DNA of 64,000 nt from Hahnella lacustris (lineage in GTDB: Bacteria > Pseudomonadota > Gammaproteobacteria > Burkholderiales > Burkholderiaceae_A), in assembly GCA_965194655.1 (NCBI GenBank), contig OZ239148.1, positions 2,108,001-2,172,000 on the forward strand, in the 5' to 3' direction. Positions 26,425 through 34,540 of this stretch are shown here, in pieces (position 1 is the first letter of the stretch; every line of letters begins with the position of its first letter). The notes beneath the pieces are model-generated. The model did no database searches and was not told the origin of the DNA. It saw only the letters and a program-made list of their open reading frames with translations. Made by a program: the position numbers and the translations under genes.

Positions 26425-28568
26425 TTGGACTCCTGCGGCATGGACTGGAATGCCTTGTTCAGATCTTGGAAATCACGGTCAAAGTCGAGCGACTGTCGAG
26501 GGCTTGAGGCCGCCATCAATAAACGTTGCCCCTCCTGACTCGAAGCGTGCCAGACCCAGACCCTGGATTCACGTACATAGAACATGGCAAATACCCCGAG
26601 GGTCAGGAGCAAACAGCCGATATACACAATGGTCTGTCCAGGTGATCGGGTGACTTGAAAGACGGAGGCCTTGATCTCTTGAAAATCGGTCATCGTGACC
26701 AAGAAGGGCGCGGCAAATAACAGGCTGTCGCTGTAGGCATTGAGCGCGCGCTGAGCAAACTGCTGGCGCGCTTCATTGGGTTCCAAGCGAGGCTGTTGGT
26801 CTTGCAGCCGAGCCTGCTGCCATAGCTCCCAGAACGCACCACTGAGCATTCGAACGATCACATCGGCTGCCTTCTCACGGTCCGCCTCTGGCACAGCAGA
26901 CTCAATCACATTGGCCAGGGCTCCTAGGCCCCCTTCAGCCAAAGCATCCAGTGCGCGCTGAGCACTGTTCGAGAGCGCGGGTCGAAGCTCTGCCGGCGCA
27001 GAGGCGCGGGCGAATCCCTGCGCAGCTCTGGCCCTCAGGAGAGGATCTGCGAGGGCGGCCCGGATTCGAAGAAACTCCGTGAGCGAGTCCTGCTCGTCGG
27101 CGGGAATGCGCAGGTACTGAAAGCTCTCGTCCGGTGAGTTTCGAACGCCCGCCAGAAAGACACGCGCTCCGTCGAGCTCGAACGGCAGCATGTAGGTGTG
27201 AAACTCACGAGCCTGACCGCTGGCATCACGAAGCTTGTACTGAAACGCAGGGCCAACATTGGTCATCTTTCGATCGCCAGAGCCCGTCGCTGGTGAAAGC
27301 ACACTGGCCACGTGGTCTTGAAAACGATCATCCTGCGCGCGAGGCCCACCCAAGTTCTCGACGTTAATGGGCTTGAAGGACGAGATCTCTAGCGTGAGGC
27401 GCTCCTGACCACTGGAGAGCGGCTGAGACTGGCCGACCGCAAGCTCGAGGGGCAGTGCGCGTGTGAGGGGCCCCTGAAGCGGGTGCAGACTCAGCTTGAG
27501 CTGAGAGCCCCCATCATCGAAGCTCGACTGATAAATCGCCACACCGCGATGAATGAGTGGCTTATTCACCTCGATGGTGGCCTCTTTCGTGGCACCGGTC
27601 TCTTTGTCCTTGAGCACCACATCGCTGGCAAAGAGCTTGGGCATGCCGGTGGCGTAGTACTCCACCCGAAAAGCTTTGAGCGTGAGCTCGAAAGGAAGAT
27701 CGAGGAGCAGTGCTCCATTGGGCCGAGAGAGCACCGCCAAGTCTGAACTCTGTCCCTCCGGAATGAGAAGGTTGGCACGGTAGGTGGGGGTTGCCTCAGG
27801 CAGCTTGGCCGAGGCCGGAACGGTATCGCCCGTGAGGCCGGCGAGTTGGACCGGCTCCTTCTCCCACCACCAGGCCGCCAGACGGGTGGGCAGTTCACTG
27901 TCCATCAGTCCACCGAGCGAGATCACCACGATGGAGAGGTGGGCAGCGATGTAACCCAATCGGTTACTGGTGCCCTTCTTGGCCACCATTGGGAGGCCCT
28001 CGGCATCGGGTAGCCGTACCCGATACCCTCGGGCCTCGAGCATCTGGCTGGTCTGCAAGAGCATCTGCTGAGCATTGGTTCCCGAGGGCAAGTCACGCTC
28101 AGCACGATGAGCAAATGCGGCGAAGCTGTTGATGCGAACGCGCTCTCGCCAGGCTCTCGCGTCCTTGAGCATCTTTGGCGTGTTTCGAATGAGGCAGAGG
28201 CTGGTGGAGATCAGCATCAGCGCCATCACCAGAATGAACCAGCCCGCGTTGTACACGTGAAAGAGACCGAAGGCGGAAAAGACTTCCGCCCAGAACGCTC
28301 CGAACTGGTTCACGTAATTGATGGGCGGAGAGTTCTGGGGGACGATGGTCCCGATGGCGCTGGCGATGGCGACCACCGTAAGCGCAGAAATCGCAAATCG
28401 CATGGAGCTGAGGAGCTCCACAGCCGCCCGCAGAAGCTCCGGGCCAGACCTGAGCTCTAGCCCAGTCGTGGAAGGCCGGAGTCCCTCTGGGGGCTCTTGG
28501 GGGGGCGCACCCCCGACACGGTTAGCGGAGTCCTGCAACGTACTCAGCGACGGCCGAGATATCGGCAT
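26421..28568 (-). CDS. resB: cytochrome c biogenesis protein ResB
   Basis: About 715 residues. Partner of CcsB in System II cytochrome c maturation. N-terminal transmembrane segments around ELLSSMRFAISALTVVAIA and FILVMALMLISTSLCL, a further segment near LGYIAAHLSIVVISLGG, a long periplasmic domain and a C-terminal segment IVYIGCLLLTLGVFAMFYVRES. The start is uncertain: the ATG at 28568 overlaps the cytochrome c4 gene by 47 bases; a TTG at 28538 or one further upstream is possible, and no strong ribosome-binding site decides. Confidence 0.93.
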   Translation of the reverse strand: MPISRPSLSTLQDSANRVGGAPPQEPPEGLRPSTTGLELRSGPELLRAAVELLSSMRFAISALTVVAIASAIGTIVPQNSPPINYVNQFGAFWAEVFSAFGLFHVYNAGWFILVMALMLISTSLCLIRNTPKMLKDARAWRERVRINSFAAFAHRAERDLPSGTNAQQMLLQTSQMLEARGYRVRLPDAEGLPMVAKKGTSNRLGYIAAHLSIVVISLGGLMDSELPTRLAAWWWEKEPVQLAGLTGDTVPASAKLPEATPTYRANLLIPEGQSSDLAVLSRPNGALLLDLPFELTLKAFRVEYYATGMPKLFASDVVLKDKETGATKEATIEVNKPLIHRGVAIYQSSFDDGGSQLKLSLHPLQGPLTRALPLELAVGQSQPLSSGQERLTLEISSFKPINVENLGGPRAQDDRFQDHVASVLSPATGSGDRKMTNVGPAFQYKLRDASGQAREFHTYMLPFELDGARVFLAGVRNSPDESFQYLRIPADEQDSLTEFLRIRAALADPLLRARAAQGFARASAPAELRPALSNSAQRALDALAEGGLGALANVIESAVPEADREKAADVIVRMLSGAFWELWQQARLQDQQPRLEPNEARQQFAQRALNAYSDSLLFAAPFLVTMTDFQEIKASVFQVTRSPGQTIVYIGCLLLTLGVFAMFYVRESRVWVWHASSQEGQRLLMAASSPRQSLDFDRDFQDLNKAFQSMPQESK

Positions 28569-29193
28569 CCGACATCTGGGCGGCAATCTTCATCATCTGC
28601 GCACTGTTGGCCCGAGCCCCAGAGCGAAAGCTGGTGAGCTGCGCCTGGGTATAGGCCGCGTGCTGGCCAGAGAGCTTGGGGTACTGAATGGGGATGCCGG
28701 CCCCATTGGGTGCGTGGCAGCCTACGCATGCCGGAACCCCACGCGCGGGGATGCCTGCACGATAGATTTGCTGCCCTTTGGCAAGGAGATCTTTGTTGGC
28801 AGCGTAGGCGCCCTTGGCGGGCTGCGAGGCATAGAAGGCGGAGACATTTCGAATGTCATCCGCAGAGAGCATGGCTGCAAATCCGGCCATGATGGCGTTC
28901 TCCCGCTCGGCCTTTGTGGCGCCATTGCGCACCTGAAAATTGTGGAGTTGCTTGGCGAGGTACCCAGCGTGCTGGCCCGCAAGAATGGGGTTCTCAGCAA
29001 TATTGCTGTTGCCGTCAGCGGCGTGGCAGGCTGCGCAGACCTGGCCCGCGATTTCGGCGCCCTTTTTCAGATCGACCTGTGGTGCAGCCGCAGGCGCCGC
29101 TGCGTGGGCTGTGGCCATCGCCATTCCCATTGCAAAAAGGGTCGTGGTTCGGAGAAGGTTGGCGCCCTTGCGGCGTTTCATGTCAGACTTCAT
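28522..29193 (-). CDS. diheme cytochrome c4
   Basis: 223 residues. Signal peptide (residues 1 to about 31, ending AHA) and two c-type heme sites, CAACH and CVGCH, each in a domain with distal methionine candidates (AMLSADDI, QMSDADI). Periplasmic electron carrier to terminal oxidases. The ATG at 29193 has GGGAG upstream. It heads the c4-resB-ccsB-msrPQ run, so its maturation genes directly follow it. Confidence 0.95.
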   Translation of the reverse strand: MKSDMKRRKGANLLRTTTLFAMGMAMATAHAAAPAAAPQVDLKKGAEIAGQVCAACHAADGNSNIAENPILAGQHAGYLAKQLHNFQVRNGATKAERENAIMAGFAAMLSADDIRNVSAFYASQPAKGAYAANKDLLAKGQQIYRAGIPARGVPACVGCHAPNGAGIPIQYPKLSGQHAAYTQAQLTSFRSGARANSAQMMKIAAQMSDADISAVAEYVAGLR

Positions 29194-29334
29194 AAGATCG
29201 CGCTCCCGGAGGCATTGTTCTAAGTAGCGATGTCAGTGGAGCCCCCAATTGAGCTCCTCGGTTTGAGGCCAAAAAACCTGCTTAGTTTAGTTCATCCTCA
29301 TGCCCCTCGGGGTTATTAATCCCCTCAACTCTCC

Positions 29335-30102
29335 ATGCCCCTACCCACCGAAGGACCACCCCCAGCACTCGATCGATGGATCTCACAGATCCAGTTCCTT
29401 CAGAGTGGCGCGAAACTCTCCGACCTCCCCCCTCCGAGCGTTCCTGAGATCGCGATCGCTGGACGGTCAAACGCAGGGAAGTCGACAGCCTTGAACGTAC
29501 TGTGCCAGCGCAAGCGACTCGCGTTCGCCAGTAAAACCCCCGGTCGCACCCGTCTCATCAACTTGTTCAGCCTCGGCTGGCGAGAGGAAGAAGTGGGTCG
29601 GCTGGTGGACCTTCCCGGGTACGGCTATGCCGAGGTGGATAAGCAGACGCGCCAGCAGTGGGGCGAACAGCTCAGTCGTTACCTCAACAAGCGGTCCAGC
29701 CTTTCGGGGCTGATTCTGGTGACGGATGCGCGGCACGCGTTGGGACCGCTGGATGTGCAGATGCTCGATTGGTTCGGTCAACGGGGCCAGCCTGTCCACC
29801 TGCTACTGACAAAGGCAGATAAGCTCAACCGTGCCGAGCAACAGAAGGCACTGGTCTCAGCGAGAAAGAAGGCCCTCGAGATGGGCGACCGTTGGGGTCC
29901 AGCGGTAAGCTGCTCGCTGTTTTCTGGACTCAGCAAGACGGGTCGAGAGCCTGTCATCGAGAGAATCAGCGTGTGGCTGGGGCTGGCCGACGATCCAAAC
30001 GATGGGCAAAAAAAACCGGCAGACCAGCTGCCGGCGGAAATGCCTTCCAAGGAGGCACCCGCTCAGGGAGGAGAAGCGGGAGACGCGAGGTCTGTTGCAT
30101 AG
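29335..30102 (+). CDS. engB: ribosome biogenesis GTPase EngB (YsxC/YihA)
   Basis: 255 residues. GTPase needed for large-subunit assembly. G1 GRSNAGKS (43-50), G2 SKTPGRTRL, G3 DLPGYGYA, G4 TKADKL and a G5-like SCSLFSGLSKTG. The C-terminal 35 residues are a polar low-complexity tail longer than usual; its coding DNA contains a terminator for the opposite strand. No clear Shine-Dalgarno precedes the ATG. The gene is divergent from cytochrome c4 across 141 bases and precedes hemB by 43 bases. Confidence 0.94.
   Translation: MPLPTEGPPPALDRWISQIQFLQSGAKLSDLPPPSVPEIAIAGRSNAGKSTALNVLCQRKRLAFASKTPGRTRLINLFSLGWREEEVGRLVDLPGYGYAEVDKQTRQQWGEQLSRYLNKRSSLSGLILVTDARHALGPLDVQMLDWFGQRGQPVHLLLTKADKLNRAEQQKALVSARKKALEMGDRWGPAVSCSLFSGLSKTGREPVIERISVWLGLADDPNDGQKKPADQLPAEMPSKEAPAQGGEAGDARSVA
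30008..30034 (-). terminator. leftward intrinsic terminator inside the engB coding tail
   Basis: On the minus strand CCGGCAG/CTGCCGG (7-bp stem, five-base loop) is followed by eight T. The plus strand codes for the EngB tail. Leftward transcripts from the ribosomal alpha operon that read through the convergent hemB would stop here. Confidence 0.65.
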
Positions 30103-30145
30103 AGTGTTGTCTAGAACAAAAAGTTTCAAGGGGGTCCACAAAAAA

Positions 30146-31174
30146 ATGTTCAAAAATGACTTAGGGATTTCATCAGGGTCCCGTTTCCCACTCATCCGAC
30201 CCCGTCGCAATCGGCGGGACGACTGGAGTCGACGGCTTGTACGTGAGCACACGCTGACCACAGATGACCTCATCTGGCCGGTCTTTGTGTTAGACGGAAG
30301 CGGTCAGGAGCAGCCTGTGGCCTCTATGCCCGGGGTCTACCGCCGCTCTCTCGATCGGCTGCTTCCGGAGATCGAGAAGGCCGCAGCCTTGGGTATTCCG
30401 CTGATCGCATTGTTTCCGGTGGTCGAGACCAGTCTCAAAACGCCCGATGGTCGTGAGGCCTTCAATCCGGATGGCCTGGTGCCCCGTGTGGTCCGTGCGC
30501 TCAAGCAGGAGTTTCCGCAGCTCGGGCTGATGACCGACGTGGCCCTCGACCCCTACACCAGTCATGGACAGGATGGGCTGATTGATGCGCAGAGTCGCAT
30601 TCTGAACGATGAGACCATCGAGGTGCTGGTCCGGCAGGCTAGATGCCAGGCGGAGGCCGGAGTGGACATGGTTGCACCATCCGACATGATGGACGGCCGG
30701 ATTGGCGCGATTCGCGCTGAATTAGAGTCTGCCGGGCTGATCCACACCCGGATCATGGCCTATGCGGCGAAGTACGCTTCTGCCTTCTATGGCCCCTTCC
30801 GTGATGCCGTAGGGTCCGCAGCCAATCTGGGCAAAGCCGACAAGAAGACCTATCAAATGGACCCCGGCAATGGGCTCGAGGCCCTCCATGAGGTGTTTCT
30901 GGATCTACAAGAGGGGGCTGATCTGGTGATGGTGAAGCCTGGAATGCCCTACCTGGATGTGATCCAGCGGGTGAAAGAGGCTTTTGGGCGGCCTACGTTT
31001 GCCTATCAGGTGAGCGGGGAATATGCCATGCTGAAGGCCGCCGCCCAGAACGGTTGGCTCGATGAGAGGAGCACCGTGCAGGAGAGCTTGCTTTGCTTTA
31101 AGCGTGCAGGAGCCGATGGCATCCTCACGTACGCAGCACCACAGGTGGCTCAGTGGCTGCGTGAGTCCATTTAG
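30146..31174 (+). CDS. hemB: delta-aminolevulinic acid dehydratase (porphobilinogen synthase)
   Basis: 342 residues. Condenses two 5-aminolevulinate molecules in heme synthesis. Visible: TDVALDPYTSHGQDGL (the magnesium-type region without the CxCxxC zinc cysteines), MVAPSDMMDGRI, the first active lysine in AYAAKYASAFYGPFR and the Schiff-base lysine in VMVKPGMPYLD. The ATG at 30146 is chosen because AAGGGGGT lies about 11 bases upstream; an upstream extension overlaps engB and is not family-like. Convergent with rplQ. Confidence 0.96.
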   Translation: MFKNDLGISSGSRFPLIRPRRNRRDDWSRRLVREHTLTTDDLIWPVFVLDGSGQEQPVASMPGVYRRSLDRLLPEIEKAAALGIPLIALFPVVETSLKTPDGREAFNPDGLVPRVVRALKQEFPQLGLMTDVALDPYTSHGQDGLIDAQSRILNDETIEVLVRQARCQAEAGVDMVAPSDMMDGRIGAIRAELESAGLIHTRIMAYAAKYASAFYGPFRDAVGSAANLGKADKKTYQMDPGNGLEALHEVFLDLQEGADLVMVKPGMPYLDVIQRVKEAFGRPTFAYQVSGEYAMLKAAAQNGWLDERSTVQESLLCFKRAGADGILTYAAPQVAQWLRESI

Positions 31175-31183
31175 AGGGTGAGG

Positions 31184-31210
31184 TGCTGAGTCTCCTGGGG
31201 AGACTCAGCA
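31184..31210. terminator. strong hairpin between convergent hemB and rplQ
   Basis: A perfect 12-bp stem (TGCTGAGTCTCC and its complement) with a three-base loop lies 10 bases after the hemB stop and 18 bases before the rplQ stop. No T-tract follows on either strand, so it may protect 3' ends or act with Rho and not as an intrinsic terminator. Confidence 0.5.
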
Positions 31211-31227
31211 ACACTCATCCTAGGGAT

Positions 31228-31617
31228 TTAGGCCTCGGCCTCAACCACTTCCGTGGTCTCAGGGCGGTCAACGAGTTCCATCAGCGCCATTGGTGCGTTG
31301 TCGCCAGCACGGAAACCCCATTTGAGGATCCGGCAGTAACCACCCGGGCGAGCGGCATAACGGGGACCAATTTCGTCGAAGAGCTTGATCACCATCTCAC
31401 GGTCACGAAGACGATTGAATGCCAGTCGGCGGTTGGCAAGCGTAGCGTCTTTGCTCAGCGTGATTAAAGGCTCTACCACGCGGCGAAGTTCTTTGGCCTT
31501 GGGCAGAGTGGTGCGGATCGCCTCGTGACGCAGCAACGCGTTGGCCATGTTTCGAAACATAGCTTGACGGTGGCTTGAGGTGCGATTGAGTTTACGAAGG
31601 CCATGACGGTGGCGCAT
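31228..31617 (-). CDS. rplQ: 50S ribosomal protein L17
   Basis: 129 residues. bL17 of the large subunit, last gene of the alpha operon. MRHRHGLRKLNRTSSHRQAMFRNMANALL is the family N-terminus (quoted here as its opening MRHRHGLRKLNR and QAMFRNMANALL). The ATG at 31617 lies 14 bases after the rpoA stop; an in-frame extension to 31659 would overlap rpoA and is rejected. Slightly longer C-terminus than E. coli. Confidence 0.97.
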   Translation of the reverse strand: MRHRHGLRKLNRTSSHRQAMFRNMANALLRHEAIRTTLPKAKELRRVVEPLITLSKDATLANRRLAFNRLRDREMVIKLFDEIGPRYAARPGGYCRILKWGFRAGDNAPMALMELVDRPETTEVVEAEA

Positions 31618-31631
31618 GACAAATCTCCTTC

Positions 31632-32606
31632 TTAACGGTCCATGCCCGCAGGGGGCCAATTCTCGAGCTTCATGCCCAGGGTCAACCCACGGGCAGCAAG
31701 CACCTCTTTGATTTCATTGAGCGACTTACGACCCAGGTTGGGGGTCTTCAAGAGCTCATTCTCTGTGCGCTGAATCAGGTCGCCGATGTAATAGATGCTC
31801 TCGGCCTTCAAGCAGTTTGCCGAACGAACCGTGAGCTCCAGGTCATCGACCGGACGCATCAGCATGGGATCGACGGTGGTCGCACGGGCAGATTCTGCTG
31901 TGGGCTCGGCGCCCTCAAGGGCCGCAAACACAGAGAGCTGCTCCACCAGAATGCGAGCGGCCTGGCGAACAGCATCCTCAGGCTCAATCACGCCATTGGT
32001 CTCGACCTCTAAAACGAGCCGATCGAGGTCCGTGCGCTGTTCGACACGGGCGCTCTCCACGCTGTAGCTCACCCGACGAATCGGAGAGAACGAGGCGTCC
32101 AGAACGATGCGTCCGATGGAACGCGTGGATTCGTCACCGATGTGACGAAGGGTTCCTGGGACATAGCCGCGTCCTTTTTCGACGCGCGCCTGCAGTTCCA
32201 GTCGCACGTCGTCTGACAGAGTGGCCAGCACGTGATCAGGATTCAAGACGCTGACGTCGTGGGGAAGGTCGAAGTCAGAGGCCAGGACAGGGCCAGGGCC
32301 TTGCTTGCGCAGGGACAGGAGCACATCGCCGCGACCCTCAAGGCGAAAAACGACGCCTTTGAGGTTCAACAGCAGATCAACCACATCCTCCTGAACCCCT
32401 TCCATGGTGGAGTACTCGTGAACCACCCCTGCAATCTGCACTTCAGTGGCGGCATAGCCTTCCATGGAGGACAGGAGCACGCGACGCAGAGCGTTACCCA
32501 GGGTGTGGCCAAAGCCTCGCTCGAAGGGCTCCATGATGATCTTGGCGGCATTCGGGCCAAGCGGCTCCACTTCGATGATTCTGGGTTTCAAAAAAGCATT
32601 CAACAT
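31632..32606 (-). CDS. rpoA: DNA-directed RNA polymerase subunit alpha
   Basis: 324 residues. The N-terminal domain for assembly contains ERGFGHTLGNALRRVLLSSM; the flexible linker is around residues 235-250; the C-terminal domain that contacts UP elements and activators has LKAESIYYIGDLIQRTE and LGRKSLNEIKEVLAARG. Normal length. Between rpsD (34 bases) and rplQ in the standard alpha operon order. Confidence 0.98.
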   Translation of the reverse strand: MLNAFLKPRIIEVEPLGPNAAKIIMEPFERGFGHTLGNALRRVLLSSMEGYAATEVQIAGVVHEYSTMEGVQEDVVDLLLNLKGVVFRLEGRGDVLLSLRKQGPGPVLASDFDLPHDVSVLNPDHVLATLSDDVRLELQARVEKGRGYVPGTLRHIGDESTRSIGRIVLDASFSPIRRVSYSVESARVEQRTDLDRLVLEVETNGVIEPEDAVRQAARILVEQLSVFAALEGAEPTAESARATTVDPMLMRPVDDLELTVRSANCLKAESIYYIGDLIQRTENELLKTPNLGRKSLNEIKEVLAARGLTLGMKLENWPPAGMDR

Positions 32607-32640
32607 TCAATGTTCCTCACTTCAAGTGGGCCAATGCCCG

Positions 32641-33264
32641 TTAGCGGGAATAGAGTTCGACGATCAAGCTCTCGTTGATCTCGGCGGGCAGATCTGCGCG
32701 ATCAGGCAACTGCTTGAAGACGCCTTCCATCTTTTTGGAGTCCACCGTGACCCACAATGGGAAACCATTCTGTTCGGCCAGCTCCAGAGAGGAGATGATG
32801 CGGGCCTGCCCACGGCTCTTCTCGGCAATGGCGATCACGTCGTTGGGACGAATCTGAGCAGAGGGGATGTTGCAGACCCGGCCGTTAACCAGAATGGCGC
32901 GATGACTCACCAGCTGACGCGCTTCTGCCCGTGTGGAGCCAAAGCCCATGCGAAACACGACGTTGTCGAGTCGGGACTCCAGCAGCTTGAGCAGGCTCTC
33001 ACCCGTGTTGCCCTTTTTGCGCGAGGCCATCGCGAAATACCGGCGGAACTGGCGCTCCAGCGTACCGTAGATGCGCTTCACCTTCTGCTTCTCACGCAAC
33101 TGTTTGCCGTAGTCCGAGGTCCGGGCACCAGAGGTGCGGCCATGCTGGCCAGGCTTGCTGTCGAGTTTGCACTTGGAATCCAGAGAACGACGAGCGCTCT
33201 TCAGGCCAAGATCGGTACCTTCCCTACGGGAAAGCTTACAACGAGGTCCAACGTAACGTGCCAC
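32641..33264 (-). CDS. rpsD: 30S ribosomal protein S4
   Basis: 207 residues. uS4, primary 16S rRNA binder and translational repressor of the alpha operon in E. coli. The S4 RNA-binding domain has LESRLDNVVFRMGFGSTRAEARQLVSH and NGRVCNIPS. The start is GTG at 33264 (ARYVGPRC) with AAAGGAA upstream. Only two cysteines are in the N-terminal region, so it is not a four-cysteine zinc form. Preceded by a 130-base gap with three hairpins. Confidence 0.97.
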   Translation of the reverse strand: MARYVGPRCKLSRREGTDLGLKSARRSLDSKCKLDSKPGQHGRTSGARTSDYGKQLREKQKVKRIYGTLERQFRRYFAMASRKKGNTGESLLKLLESRLDNVVFRMGFGSTRAEARQLVSHRAILVNGRVCNIPSAQIRPNDVIAIAEKSRGQARIISSLELAEQNGFPLWVTVDSKKMEGVFKQLPDRADLPAEINESLIVELYSR

Positions 33265-33394
33265 TTCGAGTTCCTTTCGAATGCTGCAGCCCAAGGGGTG
33301 CAGGATGTCCGCTTCAGCGGACGGTGGTCTTCAATCTGAGTGCGCGAAAGACTCGGCACTCCCCTATGTAGAGCGGCCCGAAAGCCGCGTCTAT
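33265..33394 (-). promoter_or_regulatory. rpsK-rpsD intercistronic region with three tandem hairpins
   Basis: In transcript order: GCGGC/GCCGC (33388-33373, six-base loop), GAGTGC/GCACTC (33361-33338), and GTCCGC/GCGGAC with a TGAA tetraloop (33322-33307). All stems are perfect. The region precedes the S4 gene; a role in S4 autoregulation or in RNA processing is inference. Confidence 0.55.
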
Positions 33395-33793
33395 TTAAAT
33401 ACGACGGCGCTTGGGCGGACGGCAGCCGTTGTGCGGCACTGGCGTCACATCCGAAATCTGGGTCACTCGCATGCCCAGCGCATTCAGCGCACGAACCGTG
33501 GACTCACGCCCAGGGCCAGGGCCCTTGATGCGCACTTCCACATTCTTTACACCGCACTCCAGAGCGACCCGGCCAGCAGCTTCAGCTGCAACCTGCGCAG
33601 CGAAAGGCGTGCTCTTGCGGCTGCCCTTAAAGCCAGCACCGCCCGAAGTGGCCCAGCTCAGGGTGTTGCCCTGGCGATCCGTGATGGTGATGATGGTGTT
33701 ATTGAAAGAGGCATGAATGTGCGCGACCGCGTCGGTGACATTCTTGCGAATCTTTTTGCGAGTCCGCTGGGCGGATGCTTGAGCCTTGGCCAT
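33395..33793 (-). CDS. rpsK: 30S ribosomal protein S11
   Basis: 132 residues. uS11 of the platform. Visible: AHIHASFNNTIITITDRQGN, GGAGFKGSRKSTPFAAQ and the basic C-terminus GCRPPKRRRI. Normal length. 15 bases downstream of rpsM; the operon order rpsM-rpsK-rpsD-rpoA-rplQ is conserved. Confidence 0.98.
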   Translation of the reverse strand: MAKAQASAQRTRKKIRKNVTDAVAHIHASFNNTIITITDRQGNTLSWATSGGAGFKGSRKSTPFAAQVAAEAAGRVALECGVKNVEVRIKGPGPGRESTVRALNALGMRVTQISDVTPVPHNGCRPPKRRRI

Positions 33794-33808
33794 GAATAAG
33801 GTCCTCTG

Positions 33809-34174
33809 TTATTTCTTCAGGGTGATGCTGCCCTTGCGCGGTCCCTTGCGGGTGCGGGCGTTGGTTCGCGTGCGCTGACCACGAACGGGGAGTCCCTTGC
33901 GGTGACGCATGCCGCGATAGCAGCCAAGGTCCATGAGTCGCTTGATCGACATGGAGATCTCACGGCGCAGGTCGCCCTCGGTATTGAACTTACCCACCTC
34001 CGTGCGGAGGCGGTCGAGTTCGTCGTCCGTGAGGTCCTTGACCTTCTTGTTGGTAGGAACGCCTGCAGCTTCACAGATTTCGCGCGCGAGGGTACGGCCA
34101 ATGCCGTAGATCGCAGTCAGGCCAATGCCTGTGTGCTGGTGGCTGGGAATGTTAATGCCGGCAATACGTGCCAT
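33809..34174 (-). CDS. rpsM: 30S ribosomal protein S13
   Basis: 121 residues. uS13 of the head, contacting L5 and the P-site tRNA. MARIAGINIPSHQHTGIGLT at the N-terminus, GIGRTLAREICE in the helix-hairpin-helix part, and a basic tail RGQRTRTNARTRKGPRK. Normal length, 15 bases after the rpmJ stop. Confidence 0.98.
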   Translation of the reverse strand: MARIAGINIPSHQHTGIGLTAIYGIGRTLAREICEAAGVPTNKKVKDLTDDELDRLRTEVGKFNTEGDLRREISMSIKRLMDLGCYRGMRHRKGLPVRGQRTRTNARTRKGPRKGSITLKK

Positions 34175-34189
34175 GCGTGTGCTCCTTTA

Positions 34190-34303
34190 TTAACCTTGAC
34201 GCTGCTTATGACGGGGATCCGTGCAGATCACACGAACCACGCCATGGCGCTTAATGACTTTGCAGTTGCGGCAGATGCGCCGAACGGATGCGAGGACTTT
34301 CAT
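34190..34303 (-). CDS. rpmJ: 50S ribosomal protein L36
   Basis: 37 residues: MKVLASVRRICRNCKVIKRH then GVVRVICTDPRHKQRQG. It retains the zinc ligands of the C+ form (CxxC at 11 and 14, Cys27, His32). Located between infA and rpsM as in most betaproteobacteria. Confidence 0.97.
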   Translation of the reverse strand: MKVLASVRRICRNCKVIKRHGVVRVICTDPRHKQRQG

Positions 34304-34321
34304 CTTCTTTCCTTTAAATAA

Positions 34322-34540
34322 CTACTTCGCACGAAACACAATTCGAGCCCGAGAAAGGTCATACGGGGTGAGTTCCACCGTCACCTTGTCACCAGGCAAG
34401 ATTCGGATGTAGTGCATCCGCATCTTTCCGGAAATGTGGCCAAGCACCACATGCCCGTTCTCTAACTTCACTCTAAACGTTGCATTGGGGAGGTTCTCAA
34501 CAATCTCTCCTTGCATTTGAATGGCATCATCTTTGGCCAT
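34322..34540 (-). CDS. infA: translation initiation factor IF-1
   Basis: 72 residues. S1/OB-fold factor that blocks the A site during initiation. MAKDDAIQMQGEIVENLPNA, VKLENGHVVLGHISGKMR and MHYIRILPGDKVTVELTPYD are all typical. The ATG overlaps the secY stop (TAATG), so the two are coupled. rpmJ follows 18 bases later. Confidence 0.98.
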   Translation of the reverse strand: MAKDDAIQMQGEIVENLPNATFRVKLENGHVVLGHISGKMRMHYIRILPGDKVTVELTPYDLSRARIVFRAK

